From positions 965,119 to 1,029,118 of the forward strand of contig NW_020194512.1 in assembly GCF_002865645.1 (NCBI RefSeq): a DNA stretch of 64,000 nt, given 5' to 3'. The position numbers and the translations under genes were made by a program. Positions 20,624 through 32,500 of this stretch are shown here, in pieces (position 1 is the stretch's first letter; each line of letters starts with the position of its first letter). Below the pieces are notes generated by a model. It saw nothing but the letters and a program-made list of their open reading frames with translations, was not told the DNA's origin and did not search any database. Source of the stretch: Hyaloscypha bicolor E (taxonomy: Eukaryota > Ascomycota > Leotiomycetes > Helotiales > Hyaloscyphaceae).

Positions 20624-22713
20624 CTGCAATTGAGTAAGAAACGCAAGAGAACAACATCCCTGATCACACGACCTCGATCTGCCACACCAGCCCATCTGCC
20701 TCCTCTTGCCTTCTCCCACACGCCAATGCATGACAACACATTCTCTCTGCTGCCTTGTGTAGAACGATTCACGCTCTTCCCGTCCATCAAAAGATCTTTT
20801 TCAATTGATTCCCCGAAGCCTGATTTGCCTCGAATTTGTTGCACGATATAAACCCGATCCGAACTCGAGATCGCCCATTTTGAAAAGACACCTAGATGCG
20901 ATATTGAGAGATGTGAAACCGCACGCTCTTTCGATTAGCCCAACTTTATCTAGAATTGAAGTTTTCAATCGCCCCATCATGTCTACCAAGCAAGAAGTTT
21001 CCCTCTTCAAAGTTGCGTGAGCAAGTGCGTCGAGAAGTGCGGTGGTCGAATCTCGCGATTTGAAGCCATCGCGATTTTTGCACCGTCAACAATGAACCAT
21101 CAAACTCCATCAACCACCACATTTTATTTTACTCCCGATAGTTTTCAGATGCCTTATGATTGAATCTCTTTGCGTCCATGTGTTCAGAATATTATTATTC
21201 GATCAGCGTGGAAAGTTCTCGAGTTCTCCAGAAAAGCCGTCTTTTGAGGTCGCGCGATTTTTTGCGACCGACGGGCGAACCATCAACACCAAGGCTCTGA
21301 AATCTCGTCCCCCAGCCTAGAATCCCACGCCAAATCCTCATTTTCATGCCGTTTTCTTCTGCCGATAGTTTGGACTTGATGCAGCAAGAGTAAATTTTCA
21401 AGAAAATTGAGGCACCTTTGCGCCGGCGATGGAAATGCATGCAGCCGGAACGTACAACTCGAACCATCAATCTTTCAACCAGCTCCTCTTTTCCATGCAC
21501 CAAGAGTACTTGTTCGACATCCTGTTACATTCTACCATCCTTGAGACTTTTTGTACAGTTTTGTATTGTCGCCAAGAGCAGATTTTTGAGGGTTTCGCCC
21601 TCCGCGATCCGCATCCCAAACCATTGTGCGACCGGCAGATTTCCAACTCTGATCTTCAGCCGGAATGTACATCTTATGGGTTGCAATTTAGCAGGAAATG
21701 AGAGGTACGATCTCTTTTAATATTTCTCTCCTTGCAGGGAGTGCAAATTAACCATTCGCAAGCCAGGTCGATGTCCACCTTTGCCGTCCCATTTTGCTCT
21801 CGCGACCCGGCGTCGCGACGATGACTAACTTCAGCACTACAACAACACGTCGTCAACAATGATTCATGGCAATTCGATGACATTCACAGAATCCTTGCAC
21901 TCAGTCCACAACTCCCTCGATGCCGGCTTTTTGATTTCATGTGTTTCATTTACCTAATAAGCGCCGACGTTGCCATTTCGACGTGGCACGATGCGGGAGC
22001 GAAGGTTTACCCACATCTAAATTTAGCATCACCAACCTCTTTCTTTTCTCTCAACACCTTCGATGCCAATGAACGTCAGGAAGTGCAGCAAGTCGAGATT
22101 ATTACAGCCGCCTGCTTTTACGGTTCTGTTACTCTTCAACCCTGATGATCAATACGTCTGGCGAATCATCCGAGGTGCCGCGAACCGAGTCGCCCTCCTT
22201 TCGCCTGCATAATCGGGAAATCCTGGCTCTTTTATCCACCACTCGACAGCGTCCCAACACCCTTCAGCACAATGGGTCGCTCGTCTTCCCTCCGATATCA
22301 AACCGGCTCGACCTTAATGTTCTCATCTGCTCTGGGACATTCAAACGACCCAAACGGGCCATACCTTCGACGCAAATCACACGTCATCAAAGTTTCAGAT
22401 TCCCATTATCAATGTGCCACCAAGTTCAGTACATTTATTATCAACATTCCTTCATACCTCTATTCCCGTACCACACAGCATCTCTCTCCACCATCGCCTG
22501 TATCAATACCCCACCATGGCAGCAGCAAAGGAGCAACCCGAATATTTGACTCAACATTATTGAATCATGGCGATCCTCTTCTATCAATCGACAAGCCATC
22601 CCTAGCCAACTCTAGTACGACCTTTCTGGGACACGATCTCTGAATCGGCCTATAACCTCATTTCTCGAGTCAGCCGCAATCACGTCGATAAATGCCCCTC
22701 ACGCCAGAAGCAG

Positions 22714-23013
22714 ATGAGTGAAATGAGCTCCTACCCCATCCCCCAAGTCACGCGAGTCTCAACCGCCAGTCTGCGCAAATTCCCTCCAAACTCTGGGGAC
22801 ACCCTCTTCCGGATATCATCTTCCAATCACATATCACTTCGCTCGGCAACTCAATGGTTCGCAGCAATTATTCTACTGCTCTCGGGGACCGTCATTGCCA
22901 TAGAACATCTCTCTTTCAAAAGCGCCTCTTTCCACCGCCGCCAAGTCTATAACTCCCCTACCGCAGCACCAGCAGAGAACGAAAGTCCATCTTCCTCGTC
23001 ATCCTCGAATTAA
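22714..23013 (+). CDS. Possible small single-pass membrane protein (tentative)
   Basis: 99-codon frame. A Ser-rich N-terminus is followed by one strongly hydrophobic segment, TQWFAAIILLLSGTVIAIEH (about residues 46-65), then a charged stretch and a Ser-rich end. No family recognised. It could be the first exon of a longer gene continuing into 23058-23378, but no clean donor/acceptor pair was found. Treat as hypothetical. Confidence 0.22.
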   Translation: MSEMSSYPIPQVTRVSTASLRKFPPNSGDTLFRISSSNHISLRSATQWFAAIILLLSGTVIAIEHLSFKSASFHRRQVYNSPTAAPAENESPSSSSSSN

Positions 23014-23057
23014 CACGGATGTCAAGCTCTCAGCTATGCTTTACCAACAAGCGCTAA

Positions 23058-23378
23058 CGAGCTCTACCTGCCTTATGCCATGCTGCAAGACGCAATCCAT
23101 CCGCCAACTCAATTAAAATAGGTCGACGGTTTTACAGCACTATCCTGCAAGCCCCGAAGAAAGCCACTGTCAATGAACAACTATATTACAACGTCACACT
23201 TCTCCCCCTCCACCGGGTCCACAAATTTCTGGCCATAGCAAGATCAGAGGAACAACACCCGTTTTCCGTGACCTCATTGAGAGAGATATGGGGCAACCCT
23301 ATCGGTTATTTTCTTCAACTCTACGTAACGCTCACAATTCCGCAACGCCCCCATCACCCCATCGCGTCAGTCGACTAG
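23058..23378 (+). other. Possible coding exon without a start codon
   Basis: 107 codons open after TAA at 23055 and ending at TAG 23376. They include APKKATVNEQLYYNVTLLPL, HRVHKFLAIARSEEQHPFSV and REIWGNPIGYFLQLYVTLTI. Codon choice looks gene-like but there is no ATG at the front. May be an internal exon of an unrecognised gene or a relic. Confidence 0.2.
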
Positions 23379-25148
23379 TCAACCATCTCGCAGCATCTTT
23401 CCTGCAAGTCTCGGCGCCATCAATTCTCGGTACCACGACCCTGTTGGAAGGTGCGACGTTTCGGGAGATCCGATGATGCGATATACAATTAGCGGAAAGA
23501 TGGCTTATTTCCTTTCTTTTATCGCTGTTTACTGGTGTCATGAAGAATGCGCGGTGCGGTCCAAGTTATGGCTGCAAGGACCTTGAAGTCAATGGCCACC
23601 TTTGGCAATTGTCTGTGGAAGTCGATGCAGCAGCCTGCATTGTTTTTCCCAAGTTGAGAGGCTGGGACTATTCTTTCGTCCGATGAATTTGGGGGTGACA
23701 ACGTAGCGATGCGGCAAACCACAAAGCCCACCATGGTTCCCCCAGATCCACAACAAGCCAGCAGCTTCTTTTTCCTGGATGTGCTTCAATTGGTCCATTT
23801 TATCGAGGCTCACGAGTAAGAGGGATTCAGGCAATGCCTTTATACCACACACCGTCTGCAGCTCCGTACATTCAATTGGAATATTCTCACGGATCAAGCA
23901 AACATTCTCTGCACTGCCTTAGGACAATCGAACCTCACTAGCGCCGTTCTTGGAGCATATAAACACCTCGGGATAGACGACGAAAGACCTCAACGCAGCA
24001 TTCCGTGAATACGGTTCGGTCTGAGAGACGTGGGTAGTCGAGCATTGTCTTATTTTATCCGCAATCACATCCTCCTCACCTATCAGCATCATCTACAGTG
24101 TCTTGCCACAATGTACTTGTCTTCTGCAGTACATTCTAGAAAATATCACCTAGAAATTTTCGCTGTCAAATGTCGCAGCTTTACAATGCTCGGATGATTA
24201 CCTCGATTCTCAAACGGATAGCATCTGCTTTCAAGCGAATCGCTCCGCGCCTAGGACGACCACCTGATTTTCTGGACGATTTGCTGTTGTCATGCCTCCG
24301 CTCTTCTACATACCTTTAACGTCCCGATATCCTCTACACAATATCATCTTATTCTGGCATTGCTCAAGACTCGCCCACACATCACCACAAGCAGCACGGT
24401 ACAGTCTGACTTCAAGACTCTTGCTGCTCATCACGAAGGTGTTGACTGGTCAACTGTAGATGGGCAATGAGCGTGCAAGATAGATTTATATATTGCGAGG
24501 AAGACAGCCTGTGGTCGTGGCATTCGGTGTTGGGTATGAAGTGAGTTAACAAACTCGAGAATAAGTGAGAATGTTTCTGAGTTTGTGTGACATTGAGGAA
24601 TTCTCAATGTTCTTGAAAATTTGTAGCAACGACAAATTGAAGTTCAGAGATTTCACATTTGAATGTTCTAAACTGTTGGGGTCTGTTGGAAGCTATAGTG
24701 AAGTCGTATTGCTATCAAGGCAGGACAAGTTGAAGATCCAGAGGACAAATAGGCAGAAGTGAGCCATGTACCAGGTCAGACGAATTACCGGGTAAAACAC
24801 ACGTCACGTATCAACAGAGAGATTTCTAGAACTATCGTAAATTCTAGAGAAGCGTGAAGCTCGTAGAAGCTCGGGAGCGGGCTAAATACCCCTTAGCGCG
24901 TTAAGTAAGTGAAATGTGTGCCTGAGGCTTAAGCGAATTTTCCCTCACGTCGCCAAGCGATTAATCACGTGACTATTCGGAATTGCGCCTGAGGCATAAA
25001 AGCTCGACCTCGAAACATGACCAGTTGCTTTTTGTACACTCTCACCATGAAGCAACGGCCTTGATGAATGCCCTTTTCCCAAGATACCCCACCTTTCAGT
25101 ACAAAGCATGTCCTTGCTTAAGATCAGTCGGGCGGATATCAGGTGCAA

Positions 25149-25991
25149 ATGGCAGACCTTCCCGTCGAATTACCGATTGAGTCGCAACCAGTCAACAGCA
25201 CCCGTCTCCGCCGTTTCCTCGTTCTCGCAGCCATAAAGCTTCTCAAACGCATCGTCCCTAGTCATGGAGCCCTCATATTTCTCCCCAACAATCTCTGCAT
25301 CAAGTACGGGCCTCTAAGGAATCTTTCAGAAGCATCGGCTATGCGATTTATCGCCCAACATACCTCGATACCAGTTCCAAAAGTACATTGCGCTTTTACT
25401 CGCAAAGGGTGCACATATATCGTGACGGAGAAAATAAAGGGCGAAATGTTGGGAATTGGATGGGTTAAACGGAGTGACGATTCGAAAGCAAAGATACTCC
25501 AGCAGCTCAAGGGAATGGTGGACGAAATGCGGAATATACCCCCTCCACGACAAGGACAAAGACAAGGCGTCTGTAACGTCGATGGTGGATCTGTATGGGA
25601 CAGCCGGCTGGCTGGGACTTCGATGTACCATGGACCCTTCGAGAGTGTGCACGACTTCCATCGATATTTAAGGGGGGGGTTGGATGCAGATCCGAATCAC
25701 TACTCGGATGTTAGTGAGCTTATAGCATTGCAAGACAGAGCCTGGCCGCCGCCAGTATTTACACATGGCGATTTAAGCAGCTTGAATATCCTTGTCCGCG
25801 GCGATGTTATTGTGGGAATTATTGATTGGGAGACAGCTGGCTGGTACCCATCATATTGGGAGTATACCTCGGCTTCGCAAGTAAGCCCGATGAATTATTT
25901 TTGGCGAGAGGAGATCGACAAATTCCTAGAGCCGATGCCCGAAGCATTAGAAATGGAAAAGATTCGGCAGAAATACTTCGGGGATGTTTGA
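25149..25991 (+). CDS. APH-like phosphotransferase, second copy of the family in the window
   Basis: Intronless, 280 aa. The layout is the classic fungal APH domain: nucleotide-binding lysine in CIKYG (K52), ASAMRFIAQHTSIPVPKVH, VTEKIKGEML, catalytic loop FTHGDLSSLNIL (H206, D208, N213), and IIDWETAGWYPSYWEYT (D226). ATG 25149 is used; a GTG six bases earlier is not needed. Substrate unknown. It is not a close relative of the kinase at 5239-6197: it is intronless, with GDLSSLN instead of LDLAPRN. It is the last intact plus-strand gene before the AT island. Confidence 0.87.
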   Translation: MADLPVELPIESQPVNSTRLRRFLVLAAIKLLKRIVPSHGALIFLPNNLCIKYGPLRNLSEASAMRFIAQHTSIPVPKVHCAFTRKGCTYIVTEKIKGEMLGIGWVKRSDDSKAKILQQLKGMVDEMRNIPPPRQGQRQGVCNVDGGSVWDSRLAGTSMYHGPFESVHDFHRYLRGGLDADPNHYSDVSELIALQDRAWPPPVFTHGDLSSLNILVRGDVIVGIIDWETAGWYPSYWEYTSASQVSPMNYFWREEIDKFLEPMPEALEMEKIRQKYFGDV

Positions 25992-26078
25992 AAGCGATAA
26001 TGCATGTAAGTCTAGTTTTCCTGATCCGATGTGGCAGCTTTATGCTGAATCTGGCCAGACAATATATCAACATAGCTA

Positions 26079-26788
26079 TCAGGGCACCGTCTCTTTACCA
26101 TCCAGCAAGTCATATGTCGCTGCATACCTCATATTGAAGTTGCCTCTGCCATCAAAACGATGCTCACCCTTCTTTCTCTGGACATACTGCATTGCTCCGT
26201 CCCGCACTGCCTGCCACTCAGTCACGCTGGTCCCAAGAGCTTTGCCATCGGCATTGAGAGCCTCCAGTGCCTCCTTCACCCAGCCTACACAGTTCCATCC
26301 CATCTGGCCTTGCCTGATCGGCACTTTACGAAGGGCGCTCTCGAGCCGATCCATTTTCTTCACCTTTCCGATCATAATACGAACGAGCAGCATGCTTGTT
26401 GCCAGAAGAGTTACCTCTCTCTCTTCGAAAACCCACTCTGATCGACCAGCCGTAGTCATTCGCTCCTTTGCATGATATCGCTTGCCCCGACCACCTTCAA
26501 CTTCGTTCTTGGGTCCGACTAGCAGGCCCCAATGATATCTAGCAGTGGCGATGTATTAGCCTCTGTAAAACCGGCTCTCCCTCAAGAGTTGAGTTTTAGT
26601 TCAGGGGAATTTTGATATGGCTCGAGCTCTCTCCACTTGAAAGCACTTTTGCGACTCGGGTTGGGAAAGCCTCATCACCAGGGGCTCTTTATGGAGCTTA
26701 AAACTTACTCGTCTTCTCCTCCAGGCATGGTCGCAGCCCCCGCACGGGCATATAGAGCAATATATAAACGATCTTTATTAGAGGGCAT
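26079..26788 (-). CDS. Small fungal protein of unknown function (DUF6914-like)
   Basis: Two exons, 26788-26709 and 26538-26079, separated by a 170-nt intron (GTAAGT; GGCTAATAC branch; CTAG), giving 179 aa. The first exon reads MPSNKDRLYIALYARAGAAT, MPGGEDE; the second starts YHWGLLVGPKNEVEGGRGKR and YHAKER, and ends NMRYAATYDLLDGKETVP. This order (start, YHW.LLVGPK, RGKRYHAKE) is that of a common family of short fungal proteins; the DUF number is from memory. No catalytic motif is known. It sits convergent to the APH gene, 87 bp away, and about 0.5 kb from the AT-rich block, yet shows no RIP-type damage. Confidence 0.78.
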
Positions 26789-28116
26789 TGTAATGATATG
26801 GGACGGATCAAGGTAGTAGGCTTATGTGTGGGTTTCTAGTAGCAATGACCATGGATGAGTTGAGCTCTCTCAGAATGTTTTCCTGTGTGTTCGGTGTCCC
26901 CTTTATAACAGAATCATACGCTGTTTGCCCACCCCCTTCACCCTTCCACGCCCCTCTATTGGCGCCTGTCGTGTCACCTTCGAGCTATTAACTAATGAGC
27001 TGGGGTAACAGTTCCCATGTTTCATCTGTGAAACCCAGGTCAAATTATAAATGGAAAAGTAAAACGTATAAATAAGGCTGACCAGTGAGCTTGGGGGCGA
27101 CCTTGCGTTACCCACGCGGATATCTATCACTCAGCTCTCCAATTATGGAGTACGCGTCGTTTGGCGCATCCATGGCGCTAATTATACCTACTGTAATTGA
27201 TCTCACATAAGACGTCGGTCTGGCCCCTAACCGGCCGCTGCCGCCACTATTATAAGTTGGCCAAAATCCCAAGGCCCGTTTCGCGCCTAGAAAATTTGAG
27301 CACGCAATTCTGCAAATGAAGGTCCGGTCTAGGTATTCCCTATAAATCCTAATACTATTTTCTTAATAAAGGCATAGTATGCGGCCTTATAACATATAAG
27401 AAATAGTAGTATACTATTAATATAAATATCCGGGGCTAGGTCTATTAATAATAGAAATATGAAGTTATAAAAGAAAGAGTTTATAGAGCGAGATTTTATA
27501 ATCTATTTTAGTATTTAAATAGGGCCTTAATAGGCTATAACTCGAATAATAATAAAGCAAATTTATATTTAATAGTAGAAAAATATAAAATACTCCGGAT
27601 ATTAATTGGAGATATAATTAGAGGTATAATTAGAGGCCAGACTAGTTACTAATTTAAAGTAAAGGTACTTAAATAAAAAATACTAAATCTAGCTTTTTCT
27701 TTTTTTAAATTTATTTTTTATTTTATAAGAAATTAATACTTTCTTTATTTTATTATAGTACTAATTAAGGTCTAATTAAAAATATACTTTTTATAAAATA
27801 TAAACTAGTAATAGTTTTTTAAATTAAAGAAATTAAAAGTAAATATTTTATATTTTAAAAATAAGTTTAAGAAAATTTAAAAATTTAATAAATAAGTTCC
27901 TAAAGCTAAAAATAAAAGTCTTATAAATACTTAATTTATAAAATCTTATAAGTCTTTAAAATTAAAACTTAATTAATTAATATATAAATTCTTTTAAATT
28001 AAAATTATATTTTAAAAAATCTTTTTATTATAAATTAAAAAGTATATAATTATATTATAAGCTTTATAATATATTAGCTTATATTTATATTAAAAATCTA
28101 ATTTAAGGTTTCTAAA
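26789..28116. other. Transition into the AT-rich, RIP-affected block
   Basis: 26789-27330 is unique sequence of ordinary composition. From about 27330 the A+T content rises sharply, CA/TG dinucleotides nearly vanish and stops fill every frame. 27331-28116 is mutated repeat of unknown family. Confidence 0.6.
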
Positions 28117-28428
28117 TATTAGTACGGCTATTCCTTTGAGAGTTACGTATATAGTTACGGGATACAGGATACGGGATATAGGTAATGGGATATGGTATAC
28201 GGGATATGGGATACGGGATATGGGATACGGGATATAGTTATATAACCTTATATCCCATTAGTAACTCGACTAGTAAACTAGACTCCTTTAGGCTTAACAG
28301 ATTTAGGAATCATATATTAATATTATAATATTATAATCCTTACTTCTGAATAATAACTTTACTAACTATATATAAATAGTATTCTATAACTTATATAATA
28401 GTACTATATATTACTAGTAAACCGATAC
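28117..28428 (+). repeat. 5' LTR of the copia element
   Basis: Pairs with 34856-35155. Starts TATTAGTACGG (probably TGTTAGTACGG before mutation). A 7-bp GGGATAC/GGGATAT run (about 28160-28235) is expanded relative to the 3' LTR. Edges are good to about 10 bp. Confidence 0.7.
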
Positions 28429-28989
28429 TAATTAGTTTATATATATAGATTAGAAATAAAATAATTATACTAAAAGAGATATCCGGTAGCCCTTAGTAAT
28501 ATTAATCTAATTATATTAAAAGGGGGAATTACTTATTAAACTCTACGAAAAAGTATCCGGTAGCCTAAGAGAAAAGACCCTAGTTCTTACTAATTAATAA
28601 GCGGTCAGCCATTGAACTATCTATTTATTTAACTTCTACTATTCTTTAAAACTAATTTCTTTTAGTCCCAAGATTACCTTCTTGAAAACCATCTTTTTCA
28701 CTTATATAATACCCGTATCTACGGAATACTCTCTCCGGAATATATACCCTATATATCTCCTTAAAGCTCTTTAACTACTACTTCGATTTTACTATCAAAT
28801 CGAGTTCTTTGAGCTTTAGACCCTTCCGGAATTATAATATTTCATTTCCTAAATTTCTCATTATAGACGAAATATTTAAGGGCAAAATATTTACTTTAAT
28901 ACCTATAATACCTCTAGACATCTAGGGCATCTGGTATCTAAACCAGGCATCTAGTATCTTAACCAGGCATCTGGACCAGGCATCTGGCA

Positions 28990-29594
28990 CAGGCTCGGCA
29001 AAAATACCTGAGGCATCGATACCGGTATCGATAGTAGAGGTATTTTTCAGGTATCGCAAGGAATCGATAGTATTGATACCAGAATCGATTCTTACCCCAA
29101 AAATTAACTCTTTCTTTTATTATTTAAATTATATAATAATGTATTATTATATAATTCCTTTAATTTCTAGTCTTTCTATTAAAAGAAATACTTACTATTA
29201 TTAATAAAAGTTAATAATATTAATAATATCTTAAATTTAAAATAGCCCTCGTATTCGGAGAATTAAGCCCCGTATTCGTATTTCTTATCAAGACGCTAAA
29301 TATATAAGCGAGCCTCACGAAAATCTCAAAAGCTCATTTTTACTTAAAATAGCCGCATTGAGATAAGTTTTGGTCTAAAATATAAGACAAGTAGCTAAAT
29401 AGAAAGCCTAAATCAAGTAGAATATTTGCGCTACCAAAAGTTTTCTTATAAGAGAAGTGGTTCTAAAGTTAATTGCAATTAAAGGGGGGAATTGGGTTCG
29501 GGGAATCGATACTACTATCGATACTATCGATACCTTACGATTCTGGCATCGATACCTATCGATACCGGAAATTAAGGAATTTTTGCCGAGCCTG
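28990..29594. mobile_element. hAT-like non-autonomous transposon, copy 2, inside the copia element
   Basis: Inverted ends CAGGCTCGGCAAAAAT and complement, 605 bp, close to the length of copy 1 (11949-12554). The subterminal zones again consist of TATCGATACC-type words. The flanks share TCTGGCA, consistent with a target duplication with one base of slip. CA dinucleotides survive in both ends and in the flanking CATCTGGACCAGG repeats, unlike the rest of the copia body. Confidence 0.7.
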
Positions 29595-32500
29595 TCTGGC
29601 ATCTAAACCAGATATCTGGCATCTTAACCAGGTAGTCTGGACCAGGCATCTGGATACCTTTACTACCAAACCCTTTCTACAAACCTATTACGAATTACTT
29701 TACCCTTAAACCCCTCTTACTACAAACTATATATATATACTAGGGAGGACTTAGCCCTAAGAATTCGGGATAGTAAATCTTTAGAATAGATATAAGCAGA
29801 TAAAGAAATAGAAAAACGGTATTAATCTGGCTAGCTCTAATAATAAGGAAATCCTGGATTACCTTAATAGTAAATTATTTTAGTATAAGGTAGAGAAATT
29901 AACTAATAAGGATCTCTGGGAATTATTTAAGGAAGATTTTAGTAATTTCGATCTCAAGATATTTAATTAACTAGATTAATATATACTATACTAATTATAA
30001 GCTATTTTATAGTATAGTAGTATTTATATTAAATATAACTATAGTTACTTTACTATTATATAGTCCCTAGTTAATACTATTTAGAGAGAAAAGTAATATA
30101 TCTGAATTACTAATAATATTATTACTACTAGATAAGACCTTAAAGCAAGCCCTATTACCTTATTATATATATTCCTAAATAATAATATTATAAGAAATTA
30201 ATATATTAAACTAATTATTACTTATATTTCTTTACTATCTACTACTCCTTTATTATCTATAACTATTTCTACTAGTACCAAACCGTAAAGAGCCAAAGCT
30301 AATAATCTTCTATTACCTTTACTATTTCTAAATAACCCTCTAGCTAGCCCTCTTACTATAAAGCTAATTAGAGAAGTAATAAAGATATATATTGAGATAT
30401 AGAAATATAATAGAACTAATAGTAGTTTTAACTAAAAACTTACTATTTTCCTTAATATATAAAGCTTCTAGAAAAGGCATTAGTAAAAGCTTTTCCTACT
30501 ATATTAAAGGAACTAGTATAAAACTAGTTCTATAATAACTAGCTTTCTTAATATATATATAAAAAAGCTTATATAAATATTTATAATTTCTTTAAAGGCC
30601 CTAATTACTATTATTAAAATTTAGATAAATAAAATATTATTATCTTAATAACTATAATAGTAAAAGACCCTAAAAAGATAATATTTAAGCTTATTTAAAT
30701 ACTAATTAATAACCTATATAAATTATAATATAGCCTTACTTCTGTTTTATAAATTACCGAATTCCTATATAATAAGATTATTACCTCTTATTAAGGCTTA
30801 CCGGTATACTAATATATAGTCTCGAACCCTTCTAATAATCTCGGCTAGCTTATTAATAAGCTCTAATTATCTATTACTATCTATAAGAAGAAATAATAGA
30901 TTAATATCCAGATCCTCTTTATTAATTAAAAATATTATTCTTAAAACTCTCTAAACTATTATTTATCCGGAAATTATTAATATAGATCTAGCTATAACTT
31001 CGGAACTTGTAATAACTATTTCAAGTTCTATAATTATAATAATTATACTCCGAAATTATATTTTATATATAAGAAACCCGAATACTACTTATAAAAATAT
31101 ATACCGGAAAAATAAAAGGCCAAGAAGGCTTAATTTAAGAATAGAAACATTTACTAATTTAGATCCCGAAATACCTATAACTTTAATAAATACTTTAGTA
31201 GTACTTATATATAGTATATTACCGAATTTAAAGAAAAAGAAAATAATAAGAGTAATAAGAACAAACTAGTAAATAATACTTTTAAAGCCTTATTAGTAGA
31301 AATAAATAAAGAAAAGAAATATTATTCTAATTCCTATTTTATTTCTATTAAAAGCTTCCTAGCTATTCCTATAGCCTTTATTTCTACTATTCCTATAACT
31401 AATACTCTTATAAATAACCTTATTTTTCTTTCTCTTATATATTAGATAATAGGTAAAAACTATATCCTAAAATCTATTAAATAAATAAAGAATACTCAGA
31501 TATATATAATTAATAATATATTAAAATATAATACTTATTACTTTTACGGAATTATAATTAATACTAGAGCTTCTAGATTCTTAACTACTAATTCTAACTA
31601 ATTCCAAGCTTTATAATAGACTAATAATAGTATTAAACTTAATAAAACTACTAAAGATTAAGTTAATATCTAGTTTAGTATTAAATCTATATTCTCTATT
31701 AGATCTATAATAATAAGAATACTAATTAGGCAAATATAATTCTATATTATATTTATAAAGATTCTATTTCTACTTAGCTTAACTAATATAGATAAGCTAG
31801 GGGTTTATTTTAATAATTTTACTAATTATCTTATTACTTCTAATAAATGTTTTATATCTATAATATAATGTTTTAAATACTCTTTTTTACTTTAAAATAC
31901 TATTCTATAAAGCTTTATTTCCGAATTCTTTATTTATAACCTCTATTTTCTTATAAAAATCAAATTATAATATTTATACTACTATTTTAATTATCTATCT
32001 ATTAGTAAGCTCCGGAATATACTAGAATAAACAGGCTATAATATTAATATAAAAGCTCTTAAATACCTTATAAAGTACTATAAGTAATATTAGAAATTCG
32101 GATAATTACTAGAATAATTTAAGTTTAACCTAAAAAATAATATTAGCTTTAACTATTTTATTATTATTAATATTTTCTATATTTCTGGTAAGCCTATATT
32201 TTATATTATTAATAAAGGTACTCGATATTAAGCCAGCTAATAGCTTTAAAATATTAATATATTATATATTTGAAATATCCTAAAATAGTATTAAATTAAT
32301 ACCTATTTAGGCCCTTCTAATTAGATTATAGCAGATACCGGAAAGCAGTTTACTAGTAAGAAGTTTGCTTAGCTTATAAATACTATAAGAACTAAGGTCA
32401 AAATCGTTTCTATAGAAGCTTATAATTCCGTCGGAATTATAAAATACTATTATAGCCCGATTTAATATATATATTTTATTATTATAGCCAAAATTAATAG

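Larger units (their letters stand above)
20625..25148. other. Long intergenic region, no convincing gene
   Basis: 4.5 kb of normal base composition without a recognisable family. The only stretches with coding-like texture are 22714-23013 and 23058-23378, listed separately. Elsewhere frames are short and overlapping. It may hold long UTRs, a non-coding RNA, or a decayed gene. Confidence 0.4.

Noticed and set aside
28150..28240. Short-repeat array GGGATACGGGATAT as a CRISPR-like or satellite array
   Set aside because: It lies within the copia LTR and is repeated in its partner, so it is part of the LTR; there are no spacers.
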